64,000 nucleotides of DNA from an uncultured Ectothiorhodospiraceae bacterium (GCA_947259765.1 CAMYNG010000009.1:1-64000), one strand, 5' to 3'; shown: positions 45,155 through 54,987, numbered from the stretch's first letter. Notes: generated by a model from the letters alone, not told the origin. Program-made: numbers and translations.

Positions 45155-47575
45155 ATGAATGATGAATCCCGATCTGACGACACCATTACCGAACACGAAG
45201 TGTTGCCCGCAGAAACCACCGCAGACCAACGCGGTCTGGCCTTGCCCGGGCAGGCATCGCCCACAACCCTGCATATTCTGCCATTAACCGAGCGGCCCCT
45301 ATTCCCGGCGCAAGCGCTGCCGTTGGTGATCGAACAGGAGGCCTGGCAAACAACCGTCGATGAAGTTGGTGAAACCGCTCACCATATGATTGGCCTGTTG
45401 GCCGCGGATAGCGAAACTTCACGCGATGCCCTTGTTAAGGATTTTGCCAAAATCGGTACGGCGGTTCGCATGCACCACCCGGCCCGAAGTGACGGTCAAA
45501 TTCAGTTCATCGCAGAAGGACTTCGGCGATTTAAGGTCGTCAAGTGGCTAAGCGAAAAACGGCCGTTTGTTGCACAGGTCAAATATATCGAAGAAATCCG
45601 TGATGGCGACGAGGATGAAATCAAGGCCTATGCTATGGCTATCATCAACACCTTGAAAGAATTGGTGCCGATGAATCCGCTGTACAGCGAAGAACTTAAG
45701 TTGTTTCTGGATAGATTCAATTTCAACGATCCTTCCTCGCTGACCGACTTCGCCGCGGCCATCACAACCGCGGACAAGCAATCGCTACAGGAGATTCTTG
45801 AGTCAATCAGTCTTCGTGATCGCATGAAGAAGGTGCTCGTACTGTTGAAAAAGGAACTTGAAGTTGCCCGCCTGCAAGCGAAAATCCATGAGCAGGTGGA
45901 TCAACGCATGAGCGAACAGCAGCGACGTTTTTTCCTCAAAGAGCAGCTCAGAGCTATTCAGCAGGAACTGGGCATTGCCAAGGATGATCGGACCGCCGAT
46001 TTGGATCGTTTCCGCGAGCGGCTAGAGGCACTCGTTGTTCCCGATGCCGCGCAGCAACGTATCGATGAGGAAGTGGAGAAGCTCAGTATACTCGAGACGG
46101 GTTCACCCGAATATGGCGTCACACGTAACTACCTCGACTGGATTTCCTCCCTGCCCTGGGGCAAGTTTTCCAAAGACAACCTCGACCTCCCGCATGCCCG
46201 CGAAATTCTTGACAAAGATCACGAAGGCCTGGAAGACGTCAAGGATCGGATCATCGAGTTCCTTGCGGTCGGCAAGCTGAAAGGCGCCATCGGCGGCTCC
46301 ATAATCTTGCTGGTCGGCCCACCCGGTGTTGGTAAGACTTCCGTGGGACATTCGATCGCAAATACTTTGGGACGTGAGTTCTACCGTTTCTCACTCGGCG
46401 GTATGCAGGATGAAGCGGAAATCAAGGGGCATCGGCGCACTTACATCGGTGCCATGCCGGGTAAGTTTATACAGGCCATCAAGGATACCGGCACTTCGAA
46501 TCCGGTGATTATGCTCGATGAGATTGACAAAATTGGCACCTCATTTAGAGGCGACCCGGCCTCGGCCTTGCTGGAAGTCCTGGACCCGGAGCAAAACAGC
46601 GAGTTTCTCGATCACTATCTCGATGTACGCTACGACCTCTCGCATGCTTTGTTTATCTGTACGGCTAATCAACTCGATACGATACCGGCACCCTTATTGG
46701 ATCGCATGGAAGTAATCCGTCTCGCCGGGTATATCACTGAAGAAAAACTGCAAATCGCAAAGAAACACCTGTGGCCCCGTCAGGTACAACGTGCTGGATT
46801 AAGGCTCAAAGATTTGAAGATCACCAGTGCAGCGCTACGCTCACTCATTGATGGCTACGCACGCGAAGCCGGTGTACGCAATCTTGACAAACAACTTGCC
46901 CGTATCGTGCGTAAGTCGGCAGTAAAACTCGTCACTGGAAAACGAAAACGGCCGATACGAATCGACGTGGATGACGTCGAGAACTATTTGGGGAAACCAC
47001 TGTTTACGCGCGAGTCTCCGCCACGAGGCATTGGTCTGGTTACCGGTCTGGCATGGACCGCGCTCGGTGGTGCAACGCTGACTGTCGAAGCTACTCGCGT
47101 ACATACCAAGAACCGTGGATTCAAACTGACGGGCCAGCTGGGCGATGTCATGCGTGAATCCGCTGCCATAGCATTTAGTTATATTTCGTCACACCTGGAT
47201 GAATACCGTGGCGATCCGCGCTTCTTTGACGAAGCCTTTGTACACGTACACGTCCCCGAAGGTGCTACGCCCAAAGACGGGCCTAGTGCCGGCGTGACCA
47301 TGGCCACCGCGTTGCTTTCACTGGCGCGCAATGAACAGGTAAGGCGACCGCTGGCCATGACCGGTGAGCTAACGTTAACCGGACAAGTATTGCCTGTTGG
47401 CGGCATTCGCGAAAAAGTCATCGCCGCAAAACGCGTCGGGATTAAGGAGCTGATACTGCCTGAAGCCAACCAGCGCGACTTTGACGAATTACCGGAACAC
47501 GTGCGTAAGGGAATGAAAGTTCACTTTGCAGATCACTATAGCGACGTTGCGAAGCTCGTATTTCGCTTATCGTAA
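45155..47575 (+). CDS. lon: Lon-family ATP-dependent protease (LonA architecture, AsrA-like N-terminus)
   Basis: It has 806 residues from the ATG at 45155. A substrate-binding N-domain is followed by AAA+ with Walker A GPPGVGKTS and Walker B MLDEIDKI, then the Ser-Lys protease domain (DGPSAGVTMATAL with catalytic Ser, and GGIREKVIAAKRVG with Lys). The N-terminus, PLTERPLFPAQALPLVIE, differs from the classic PLRDVVVYPHMVIPL of Lon. It recalls the second Lon of Pseudomonas (AsrA type), so a separate classical lon may exist elsewhere. A sigma-32 promoter precedes it. It converges on the SulP gene with one base between the stops. Confidence 0.95.
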   Translation: MNDESRSDDTITEHEVLPAETTADQRGLALPGQASPTTLHILPLTERPLFPAQALPLVIEQEAWQTTVDEVGETAHHMIGLLAADSETSRDALVKDFAKIGTAVRMHHPARSDGQIQFIAEGLRRFKVVKWLSEKRPFVAQVKYIEEIRDGDEDEIKAYAMAIINTLKELVPMNPLYSEELKLFLDRFNFNDPSSLTDFAAAITTADKQSLQEILESISLRDRMKKVLVLLKKELEVARLQAKIHEQVDQRMSEQQRRFFLKEQLRAIQQELGIAKDDRTADLDRFRERLEALVVPDAAQQRIDEEVEKLSILETGSPEYGVTRNYLDWISSLPWGKFSKDNLDLPHAREILDKDHEGLEDVKDRIIEFLAVGKLKGAIGGSIILLVGPPGVGKTSVGHSIANTLGREFYRFSLGGMQDEAEIKGHRRTYIGAMPGKFIQAIKDTGTSNPVIMLDEIDKIGTSFRGDPASALLEVLDPEQNSEFLDHYLDVRYDLSHALFICTANQLDTIPAPLLDRMEVIRLAGYITEEKLQIAKKHLWPRQVQRAGLRLKDLKITSAALRSLIDGYAREAGVRNLDKQLARIVRKSAVKLVTGKRKRPIRIDVDDVENYLGKPLFTRESPPRGIGLVTGLAWTALGGATLTVEATRVHTKNRGFKLTGQLGDVMRESAAIAFSYISSHLDEYRGDPRFFDEAFVHVHVPEGATPKDGPSAGVTMATALLSLARNEQVRRPLAMTGELTLTGQVLPVGGIREKVIAAKRVGIKELILPEANQRDFDELPEHVRKGMKVHFADHYSDVAKLVFRLS

Positions 47576-47576
47576 G

Positions 47577-49346
47577 CTACAAATCGGATCGTGGCACACT
47601 CGCGCATTCGCTGAAAACACGTTTGTCGCAGGTCGCACAAATGGACTTGTCGAGTTTCTGGAAGATGGCCGTGATCGCCGCCGTTTTTGACTGAAAAACG
47701 TTACGCGAACCCACCGCATCCAGGCAGCCACATTTTTCCAGTGAGTCCCACAAACCCTGCTTCACATGAACCATATACATGTCGCCGCCCGCTGCTCGGC
47801 GTCGGCGGGCTTCCTTGACCAGAGTTTCTCCGCCGGTGATATCTGCGAAATTAATTCCCTGCGCAACAACCGCCAAGTGCTTTTGTTCCGGATGATCCCT
47901 GACAATATTTCCAAAAGCATCCTTTACGTGATTGATTGAGCCAAAAAACAGCGATCCATCGATACGCATAAAGCGTAATTGCGGACACTGTGGCAAATCC
48001 GGATCGCTTGAGAAGGCATGTTTCGCCAGTCGTGGATCGGGCGTGCGGGTCACGATTCTAGGTCGCGACGTACGCATTAAATACAACACCAAGGACAGCA
48101 GCACACCCGCGAAAATGGCAAATTCGAGTTCAAGAAACAGAGCACCGAAAAAGGTCACTCCCATTACCGCTGTTTCCATCCGGTCACTTTTCAGAACGTG
48201 GCGGATCTCGTCGAAATCGATGAGTCCCCAGGCCACAAGAAACAGGATCCCTGCCATGGCGGCATTAGGCAAATAGGCCGCAAGCGGCGCAACCAGCACC
48301 ACGATAATGATTAAAAGTGAACCCGCGAACACCGCGGCCATTGGAGTTTTGGCACCTGCCTGGTAGTTAAGACCGCTGCGATTGAAGGAACCCGTAGCAA
48401 CGTAACCGGAGAAGAAACTACCGGCGAGATTCGATAGACCCTGGCCAATAAACTCCTGATTTCCGTCAATGCGCTGTCCGCTGCGTGCACCCAGTGAGCG
48501 TCCAATAGACACCGCCTCCGTCAGAGCAAACAAGGTCACGGCGAGCGCTGCGGGGGCCAGGTTGCGGATGGTTTCCAAAGTGAAATCCGGTGATGACAAG
48601 GGCGGTAAACTCTGCGGCAATGCACCGACAGTGGAAATTCCGATCTCCGCCCCGAACAGACGTTGCAGTAGCAGCGCGGCCAGGCTGCCGACAACCATCG
48701 CGACAATAAGATAAGGAATTTTCGGTAACCAGCGCTTGATTGCGATACCCGAAAGCAAAGTGGCAAGTGCCACAGCCGTGACATACCAATTAATCTGTGG
48801 AATTTGCTGGAAAAAACTGAGCAGGACATCGTGCAAATGGCCACCGCGAGGAATGGGTACGCCAAAAAAGTTCTTAAGTTGCTTGGTCGCGATCAAAATG
48901 GCTGCACCGGCGGTGAAACCAACGATCACCGAATGAGAAATAAAATTAACTAAGGCGCCCATGCGCGCCAAGCCCATCACCAACTCAATCACACCGACCA
49001 TGAATGTTAAGGTCAACGCCAGTGTGACGTAATTAGCGGTACCGGGCTCCGCGTACAAGCTCAGCGAGGAAAACAAAACGATTGAGGCAGCCGTAGTGGG
49101 GCCGGACACCAGATGCCATGACGATCCGAACAAGGCCGCGATGATCGCCGGAACCATGCCCGCATACAGGCCATACTCGGGGGGCATACCCGCAATGGTG
49201 GCAAAGGCGACACCCTGCGGTAACACCACAACTGCTCCAGTCAGTCCAGCGAGTAAATCGGTACGCAGGTTACGGGGTGTAACGCGATGACGCCAACTCA
49301 GGAATGGAAACAGCTTGTACCAGAGATCCGGATTAGCAACGCGCAT
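47577..49346 (-). CDS. SulP-family anion transporter with STAS domain and Cys tail
   Basis: It has 589 residues. About 14 membrane segments form the transporter core, starting with DLLAGLTGAVVVLPQGVAFA and including YGLYAGMVPAIIAALFGSS and a conserved SGPTTAAS. The cytoplasmic STAS domain runs from about residue 440 (LRFMRIDGSLFFGSINHV). The last 25 residues add ICATCDKRVFSEC, three Cys after the STAS domain. Family substrates are sulfate, bicarbonate or other anions; this one cannot be fixed. A thioredoxin gene lies upstream on the same strand. Confidence 0.93.
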   Translation of the reverse strand: MRVANPDLWYKLFPFLSWRHRVTPRNLRTDLLAGLTGAVVVLPQGVAFATIAGMPPEYGLYAGMVPAIIAALFGSSWHLVSGPTTAASIVLFSSLSLYAEPGTANYVTLALTLTFMVGVIELVMGLARMGALVNFISHSVIVGFTAGAAILIATKQLKNFFGVPIPRGGHLHDVLLSFFQQIPQINWYVTAVALATLLSGIAIKRWLPKIPYLIVAMVVGSLAALLLQRLFGAEIGISTVGALPQSLPPLSSPDFTLETIRNLAPAALAVTLFALTEAVSIGRSLGARSGQRIDGNQEFIGQGLSNLAGSFFSGYVATGSFNRSGLNYQAGAKTPMAAVFAGSLLIIIVVLVAPLAAYLPNAAMAGILFLVAWGLIDFDEIRHVLKSDRMETAVMGVTFFGALFLELEFAIFAGVLLSLVLYLMRTSRPRIVTRTPDPRLAKHAFSSDPDLPQCPQLRFMRIDGSLFFGSINHVKDAFGNIVRDHPEQKHLAVVAQGINFADITGGETLVKEARRRRAAGGDMYMVHVKQGLWDSLEKCGCLDAVGSRNVFQSKTAAITAIFQKLDKSICATCDKRVFSECASVPRSDL

Positions 49347-49384
49347 TGATTTTTTCTACTCCACGACAAAAAGCTTGAGCCATT

Positions 49385-49404
49385 CGGTCGGTAAAATCCG
49401 ACCG
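49385..49404 (-). other. Hairpin between thioredoxin and SulP genes
   Basis: CGGTCGG (49385-49391) and CCGACCG (49398-49404) pair perfectly around TAAAAT. No T-run follows directly on either strand. It could attenuate transcription from the thioredoxin gene into the transporter gene. Confidence 0.45.
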
Positions 49405-49512
49405 GGATCAACTCAAGACACTCGAATTGGTTGGCAATGGCGCTCACTCGAAAGGCGAAACGCCAGAAAACTACATCGGAATCCTGCTAAAAGGACACCG
49501 TAAAAATTGTGT

Positions 49513-49884
49513 TCAGGAATTGGCCTGTTCAGACTCCGCGACTTCCTTATGAACCTGCGCCATATCCAGTTCCCCGGCCTTGGTAAGCAACTCTTCGAAT
49601 TGCGAGGCCTGCATCGCGCCCGGGTTAGAAAAAATTACGACCTGTTCACGAAAGATCATCAGGGTTGGGATCGAGCGGATCTGGAAATGGCCGGCAATCT
49701 CCTGCTCTTGTTCAGTATTCACCTTGGCAAAAACAATGTCCGGAAACTTCTCCGAGACCTCTTCATAAATTGGCCCAAACGACTTGCACGGACCGCACCA
49801 GGGCGCCCAAAAGTCGATAATGACAAAGTCATTGTCGTTGATAGTATCTTCAAGATTTTCCTGGGTTAGTTCAACAGTCGCCAT
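49513..49884 (-). CDS. Thioredoxin
   Basis: It has 123 residues. The active site is WCGPC (29-33) in FWAPWCGPCKSFGP; the cis-proline motif is RSIPTLMIF. A C-terminal helix of about 15 residues beyond the thioredoxin fold (AQVHKEVAESEQANS) is an extension. It has no signal peptide, so it is cytoplasmic. It could be a second, non-canonical TrxA; trxC is at 27766. It is upstream of the SulP gene by 166 bases on the same strand. Confidence 0.93.
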   Translation of the reverse strand: MATVELTQENLEDTINDNDFVIIDFWAPWCGPCKSFGPIYEEVSEKFPDIVFAKVNTEQEQEIAGHFQIRSIPTLMIFREQVVIFSNPGAMQASQFEELLTKAGELDMAQVHKEVAESEQANS

Positions 49885-50207
49885 GGCGATCTCCGCTGCG
49901 TCAAATAGAGGGATTCGGACAAAACAAGGCGGCGCATTATAGAAGGTTTATCGACCGGATGCGACTCCGGACGCGACACTTAGGGGAAATGAGAATTGTT
50001 CTCACAAAAACCGGAGCCACGTCGTGGATATTCGAGAATTTTTCTCGCGCGGCAGGTCGGGGTAATTTTTCACAGAACGCGGGTGACTTTAGCCACCGAA
50101 CTAGTTCCAACAATCCTGTATCTATAAGGGCAATCCCCCATTTCCTGACATCCGGTTACGAGAACGTACCGGAATCCATCTCAACCCACATTCGGGAGGA
50201 AGCAGTC
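49885..50207. other. Divergent intergenic region with Fur-box-like palindrome
   Basis: These 323 bases lie between the thioredoxin (minus) and the unknown exported-protein gene (plus). TGAGAATTGTTCTCA (49990-50004) is a 7-1-7 palindrome with one mismatch, like Fur boxes built from TGAGAAT/ATTCTCA. The plus-strand open frame reaches back to 49959, but the strong GGGAGGA site at 50194-50200 points to the ATG at 50208. Confidence 0.5.
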
Positions 50208-51050
50208 ATGAAATTTGCCAGTTTTAAATCGGCCGTGATGTTCGCTGCGGTACTCCTGGCAATTGTTGCCATGTTTATGAATTTCATGCACTCACGTAAC
50301 GGTGATGGAAACCTAGTTATCCGATCTGGTGACAATGAGTTTCAAATGGGATTCTCCGGTAATGAACTCGATCTGGACGACTTGCTTGAGAAACTGTCGC
50401 AAGACCCCAGACAATGGAATGCAACAAAAGCCGTCCTGCGCCATACCTATGATCTTTATGATATTAATGACACTCACCTTGTAGACCGGTTGCGCAAGGA
50501 ATCGGGGGACTCAACGACGGCATCAGCCATTCGAGAGCTGCTCAGCGATTTAAAAGGACCGTTTCAACGCAAATTTCATTCATTTTACGACGTGACACAA
50601 ACGGAAATTGTCACTGCCGTTCAGGACCTCGACTATAACCACTCGGTTGCAAAAGAGTTCCGGCGTCTGCGGGACCAGGCAGAGGGAATTTTCGAAGAGC
50701 GCGGAATTGAAGTCGAAGTAAGTTTTCTGCATGAAAAAAACGTCAATGACGAGCACGCAATACTCTGCAACGGTAGCCAGTATCGAGGCCTGGATCTGTT
50801 ACTGCTGAATCCCGATGACTATCAAAAAATCGTCAAAGTTTTTGCGCGTAGTACGGGGCCCTGCATTAAACCACCTTCAGGAACAGTCGCGGGGCTGGAG
50901 CAGGTACGCATCAAACTCAAAGCGGGGCGTAAACTTTTTGGAACTATTGGCGTACAGAATTCAGCTCGTGCCATTCTTTATCCGGTAAGAAACGGATACA
51001 CCGTTAAACCATTTTCTGCTCAGCACTTCGAGGTTGCGGGGACACACTGA
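50208..51050 (+). CDS. Unknown membrane-anchored or exported protein
   Basis: It has 280 residues from the ATG at 50208 behind GGGAGGA. One N-terminal hydrophobic segment (VMFAAVLLAIVAMFMNF, about residues 10-26) suggests an anchor or uncleaved signal. The rest is soluble and mixed alpha/beta, with two Cys (in HAILCNGSQ and STGPCIKPPSG) that might form a disulfide. A helix-rich acidic part (DLDDLLEKLSQDPRQW) comes first. I recognise no family. The next gene, a 50-residue secreted peptide, follows in 10 bases. Confidence 0.8.
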   Translation: MKFASFKSAVMFAAVLLAIVAMFMNFMHSRNGDGNLVIRSGDNEFQMGFSGNELDLDDLLEKLSQDPRQWNATKAVLRHTYDLYDINDTHLVDRLRKESGDSTTASAIRELLSDLKGPFQRKFHSFYDVTQTEIVTAVQDLDYNHSVAKEFRRLRDQAEGIFEERGIEVEVSFLHEKNVNDEHAILCNGSQYRGLDLLLLNPDDYQKIVKVFARSTGPCIKPPSGTVAGLEQVRIKLKAGRKLFGTIGVQNSARAILYPVRNGYTVKPFSAQHFEVAGTH

Positions 51051-51060
51051 TTGGAGGTTT

Positions 51061-51213
51061 ATGATGAGAGCGTTAATCACGATCCTAGTCTTCGGTATTG
51101 GAGTATTTTCCAGTGCCCACGCTGACTGCAGTTACGATGGCGCCACATACCCGACGGGTACAGTCATTGGACCATTGGTTTGCAAACCGGACGGAACCTG
51201 GAGGCCACGTTAG
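51061..51213 (+). CDS. 50-residue secreted Cys-containing peptide
   Basis: This 50-codon gene starts with ATG-ATG at 51061, just after TTGGAGGTTT. A signal peptide of about 21 residues (MMRALITILVFGIGVFSSAHA) is followed by a mature peptide near 29 residues with two Cys (ADCSYDGATYPTGTVIGPLV, then CKPDGTWRPR), probably bridged. It resembles short secreted proteins that have a C-x(n)-C-KPDGTW ending, a pattern seen in many small extracytoplasmic proteins. It is closely coupled to the unknown gene before it. Confidence 0.8.
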   Translation: MMRALITILVFGIGVFSSAHADCSYDGATYPTGTVIGPLVCKPDGTWRPR

Positions 51214-51248
51214 AGGCGTCGCCAAAGAGACATTAAATCAGAGTGAAC

Positions 51249-53375
51249 TCAGCGACGCCGTTGCGCCGACCGACTTTCTGCCCGGTTGACTGAATTAGGT
51301 TTTTTTCTGGTAACGCGATTGTCGCCCGTACCGGTTGGCTGCCATCGAGGCACCAAATGGCGCTTGCCGTTGCCAATTAAATCTGCCCGCCCCATTTCCT
51401 TGAGTGCTTTGCGCAGCAAGGGCCAGTTTTCTGCATCATGATAACGAAGAAACGCCTTGTGCAAACGCCGCCGCCGCGCACCATGCACAACATTAACCGT
51501 CTCTGATTTCCGTGTAACCTTACGCAGGGGGTTCTTTTCCGAATGATACATGGCGGAAGCAATTGCAAGTGGTGTGGGTAGAAAAGCCTGAACCTGGTCG
51601 GGTCTGAAGTTATTGCGCTTTAACCATAGTGCCAGATTCAGCATATCCTCGTCCGTGGTTCCCGGATGCGCGGAGATAAAATAGGGGATCAAGTACTGTT
51701 CCTTACCGGCTTGAGCGGAATATTTATCAAACATTTTTTTAAATTGATCGTAGGCACCAATTCCCGGTTTCATCATTTTGCCAAGCGGGCCGGATTCTGT
51801 ATGTTCCGGAGCGATCTTGAGATACCCGCCGACGTGATGAGATACCAGTTCCTTAACATACTCAGGCGAACGGACTGCCAGGTCGTAGCGAAGACCGGAG
51901 GCAACCAAAACTTTTTTTATCCCCTTTATGTTACGTGCCCGACGATAGAGATTAATTAGTGGTTGATGATCGGTATTGAGATTCCTGCAGATGTCCGGAT
52001 AAACACACGAAAGTCGGCGACACGCTGATTCAATTTTTTCGCTTTTGCATTTTAGTTTGTACATGTTCGCTGTCGGGCCGCCAAGATCGGAAATGTTTCC
52101 CGTAAAACCCGGTGTGTGATCGCGAATCGCTTCGATTTCACGAACAATCGAATCTTCCGAACGACTCTGAATAATTCGACCCTCGTGTTCCGTAATGGAG
52201 CAAAACGTACATCCGCCAAAACAACCACGCATAATGTTCACCGAAAAACGGATCATCTCCCAAGCGGGTATTTTGGCGCCGCGGTAGCCTGTGTGTGGCA
52301 CGCGGGCATAAGGCAGCTCATACACCCGATCCAATTCCTTACTAGTTAGCGGGATCGGGGGCGGATTGATCCAGACATAGCGCTTGCCGTGTTGCTGCAT
52401 AAGTGCGCGCGCGTTACCCGGATTGGTTTCCAGATGAAACACCCTTGACGCATGCGCATAAAGTACCTTGTCACTACGAACCTGCTCGAAAGACGGCAGG
52501 CGCAGCACGGTTTTGCCTCTGTCAGGTTTTGCAGGCTGGGGCTGAAAATGAACAACCTGTCCGCCGGTATTCGAAGTGGCCTGCTGTTTCTGGGGCGAGC
52601 ACTCCGCCTTGTGTGCATAGGGATCCGGATGGTTTTGCACACGTCCGGGTACATCCACGCTGGAGGAATCAATCACCGACCAATCTTGCGGCGCAAGCTC
52701 TGTCATGAAGGCCGTACCACGTATATCGGTTATTTCAGAAATTGGTGTTCCTTGCGCAAGACGATGAGCAAGTTCAACAATGGCGCGCTCGGCGTTACCG
52801 TAAACCAACATATCGGCTTTTGAATCCGGTAACACGGAGCGGCGAACTTTTTCAGACCAATAGTCAAAATGGGCAATACGCCTCAGACTCGCCTCTATTC
52901 CGCCGATTACCAAGGGCACATTTTTGTAGGCTTCCCGTACTCGTTGCGCATAGACAATTACGGACCGGTCAGGGCGCATGCCCGGCATCGCTTCGGGCGT
53001 GTAAGCGTCGTTACTCCGTGTTCGTCGGTCAGAGGTATATCGGTTGACCATGGAGTCCATATTACCGGCAGTGATGCCAAAAAAAAGATTCGGCCTGCCC
53101 AGTCCCATAAACGCCGATTTATCGTCCCACGCCGGTTGCGCAATAATGCCGACACGAAATCCCTGCGCTTCCAACAATCGGCCCACCAGGGCCATGCCGA
53201 AACTGGGGTGATCAACATAGGCGTCGCCGGTGACCAGAATTACATCACAGGAGTCCCAGCCAAGTTGATCCATCTCGTCCCGAGACATGGGCAAAAACGG
53301 CGCCACCCCAAAACGTTTGGCCCAGTATTGACGATAGGAAAAAAGATCGGGAGCGGCTTGCATGGATGGCGACAC
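51249..53375 (-). CDS. ygiQ: YgiQ-family radical SAM protein (UPF0313)
   Basis: It has 708 residues. The radical SAM cluster motif lies in [19 protein letters not shown] (CxxxCxxC). The N-terminal domain begins [27 protein letters not shown] in pieces, typical of YgiQ, and has [13 protein letters not shown]. The C-terminus is basic (RSAQRRR). The reaction is unknown for the family. It is on the opposite strand to the secreted peptide and its stop lies 36 bases past that gene's stop (convergent). Confidence 0.93.
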   Translation of the reverse strand: MSPSMQAAPDLFSYRQYWAKRFGVAPFLPMSRDEMDQLGWDSCDVILVTGDAYVDHPSFGMALVGRLLEAQGFRVGIIAQPAWDDKSAFMGLGRPNLFFGITAGNMDSMVNRYTSDRRTRSNDAYTPEAMPGMRPDRSVIVYAQRVREAYKNVPLVIGGIEASLRRIAHFDYWSEKVRRSVLPDSKADMLVYGNAERAIVELAHRLAQGTPISEITDIRGTAFMTELAPQDWSVIDSSSVDVPGRVQNHPDPYAHKAECSPQKQQATSNTGGQVVHFQPQPAKPDRGKTVLRLPSFEQVRSDKVLYAHASRVFHLETNPGNARALMQQHGKRYVWINPPPIPLTSKELDRVYELPYARVPHTGYRGAKIPAWEMIRFSVNIMRGCFGGCTFCSITEHEGRIIQSRSEDSIVREIEAIRDHTPGFTGNISDLGGPTANMYKLKCKSEKIESACRRLSCVYPDICRNLNTDHQPLINLYRRARNIKGIKKVLVASGLRYDLAVRSPEYVKELVSHHVGGYLKIAPEHTESGPLGKMMKPGIGAYDQFKKMFDKYSAQAGKEQYLIPYFISAHPGTTDEDMLNLALWLKRNNFRPDQVQAFLPTPLAIASAMYHSEKNPLRKVTRKSETVNVVHGARRRRLHKAFLRYHDAENWPLLRKALKEMGRADLIGNGKRHLVPRWQPTGTGDNRVTRKKPNSVNRAESRSAQRRR

Positions 53376-53678
53376 GGGGATTAAAACCGCATTCTAGCAC
53401 CTCAAGCCGAAATAAAAACGGGCAGATCTTTATGGTAATCAAATGTGGCGCTGCAGCCCCGGATTTTAGCGGTAAACACAATCGATCGGCACATGAAAAA
53501 AATGGCGCAGAATGATAACCGGTTGGCATATCCTGACAGGCGATACACAGCGCTGACATCTATTCTATAAGAGTTGCGGCATCGCACTGTTGTGGAGACG
53601 AAACGAATTGGAAGACTTTGCGACTGAACGCCGTAGAACAAACAATCCGGCTAATTCCACTCAACAAGGAAAATGATG

Positions 53679-53918
53679 ATGCATTATTTTGTCTTTAAGC
53701 GTCACGGCGCACGATGGGATTCACTTCGTTTGTTGTCCGGACCGTTCGAACATATCGATGCAGCAAAACAGAGTTTTGCCCACCTGCCGATCGCTCAACA
53801 ACATCAGATATTTATTGTGCAGGAGATTGAAAGGAACCCACAACTGACAAATAAGGCCTCTGGCCCGGATAATGTCGTTACGGATGCCTATCCAAAGATC
53901 CGTAGTGTAAAGCAGTGA
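53679..53918 (+). CDS. Hypothetical small protein
   Basis: It has 79 residues. AAGGA (53666-53670) sits 8 bases before the third of three successive ATG codons, at 53679, so that start is favoured; 53673 and 53676 are alternatives. Sequence is soluble, beginning HYFVFKRHGARWDSLRLLSG. No membrane segment, cysteine or known motif. It stands alone between ygiQ and a protease gene. Confidence 0.55.
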   Translation: MHYFVFKRHGARWDSLRLLSGPFEHIDAAKQSFAHLPIAQQHQIFIVQEIERNPQLTNKASGPDNVVTDAYPKIRSVKQ

Positions 53919-54129
53919 AGTAACGGCTTCGAAAACATTCCGAGCTTCCGGCACGACATTCAAGCTCTCGCTGCGACAACTAGTGTCTTACCGATCATTT
54001 AGTGTCAGTCGTTTCATCTGTCTGGAAATTCCCGTGAATTTGACCCTTAAAAACCTACATGGCACCAAAATTGCTTTAGTAGATTAAGGGAACTGAAAAC
54101 CGAATCGGTCCGGATGCGGAGGAAACAGC

Positions 54130-54633
54130 GTGCAGGTAAATAACCAATTGATAATACGGTATTTTTTTCTGTTTTTCGGTATCCTGCCGGCGATTGCCCA
54201 GAGTCAGGATTTCGACACCACCGTCGCGATGCAGGACAAAGGCGCGTCAACCTTTTACGTAAGTGGCGAAATTGACGGCTTTGGACCAACAGACCTTATG
54301 GTCGACACCGGCTCCGGCTACATGACCATCAACGAGGAAACACTTGAGATCCTTTTAAAAGAGAATCGCGCCCAGTATGTAAAAGAACTCTCTGGCACGC
54401 TGGCGAACGGCGACAAATTGATTGTTCCGGTATATCTCCTCTCCGGAATCAACATCGGCGGACAATGCATACTAAACAATGTGGAGGCTGCCGTATTTCC
54501 CGGCAAGACGCGATCGATTCTTGGATTAAGTGCGCTCAGCAAGGCGGCGCCGTTCATTTTCTCTATGGACCCGCCACAACTTGTGCTCAGCAACTGCGCG
54601 ACCGAGAACCCACGCATAGAAACCGCAGGTTAA
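54130..54633 (+). CDS. Retropepsin-like aspartic protease, exported
   Basis: It has 167 residues, starting with GTG at 54130, seven bases after GGAGG. The N-terminal hydrophobic stretch (IIRYFFLFFGILPAIAQS) looks like a signal peptide. The single catalytic motif is LMVDTGSGY (D59-T60-G61), followed by the second conserved region SILGLSAL. A single DTG copy per chain means a dimer is needed, as in retropepsins. Two Cys (in GGQCILNN and LSNCATE) may form a disulfide. Substrate unknown. Confidence 0.8.
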   Translation: MQVNNQLIIRYFFLFFGILPAIAQSQDFDTTVAMQDKGASTFYVSGEIDGFGPTDLMVDTGSGYMTINEETLEILLKENRAQYVKELSGTLANGDKLIVPVYLLSGINIGGQCILNNVEAAVFPGKTRSILGLSALSKAAPFIFSMDPPQLVLSNCATENPRIETAG

Positions 54634-54674
54634 ACAATAGAATAGAATTCAATCGGTGACGTGAAAACAGGGTT

Positions 54675-54699
54675 GGGCGGATCCTAAGCGGATCCGCCC
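54675..54699. terminator. Perfect hairpin between convergent genes (bidirectional terminator)
   Basis: GGGCGGATCC (54675-54684) and GGATCCGCCC (54690-54699) form a perfect 10-bp stem with loop TAAGC. It lies 41 bases after the protease stop (plus) and 9 bases after the EF-hand gene stop (minus). No T-run is seen on either strand, so termination efficiency is uncertain. Confidence 0.65.
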
Positions 54700-54708
54700 G
54701 CTCCAGGA

Positions 54709-54987
54709 TTACTTCACCATTGTTTTTGGGTCAGCCGAGGGCGTTGCCGTTGATGATTCAAACGCGCTGAACTCAGAGGCATCGAGATTGCCGTCCTTGT
54801 TCGAATCGAGTTTGTTGTAATTTGCTGAAATCCCTTTATTAGCTTCAGCTTCCTGCATATTAATGACACCATCGGCGTCCGTATCCAGTGCCTTAAAACC
54901 CGCTGACGCACCACCTGCGTGTACAGGCAATACCGCGACTGCGGCAGAAAAAGCGATACCCAAAGCCATCAAACGTTTTACTGACAT
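54709..54987 (-). CDS. Exported EF-hand calcium-binding protein
   Basis: From the ATG at 54987 (GGAGG eight bases upstream) it has 92 residues with a signal peptide (LMALGIAFSAAVAVLPVHA). Two EF-hand loops are seen: DTDADGVINMQE (35-46) and DSNKDGNLDASE (61-72), each with D at positions 1, 5 (or N) and an acidic residue at 12. Located in the periplasm or outside. Probably calcium-binding; role unknown. It converges with the retropepsin-like gene. Confidence 0.85.
   Translation of the reverse strand: MSVKRLMALGIAFSAAVAVLPVHAGGASAGFKALDTDADGVINMQEAEANKGISANYNKLDSNKDGNLDASEFSAFESSTATPSADPKTMVK

Noticed and set aside
49959-50207. Upstream extension of the unknown-protein frame
   Set aside because: The strong GGGAGGA site and the hydrophobic start point to the ATG at 50208; the extension covers the Fur-like palindrome.
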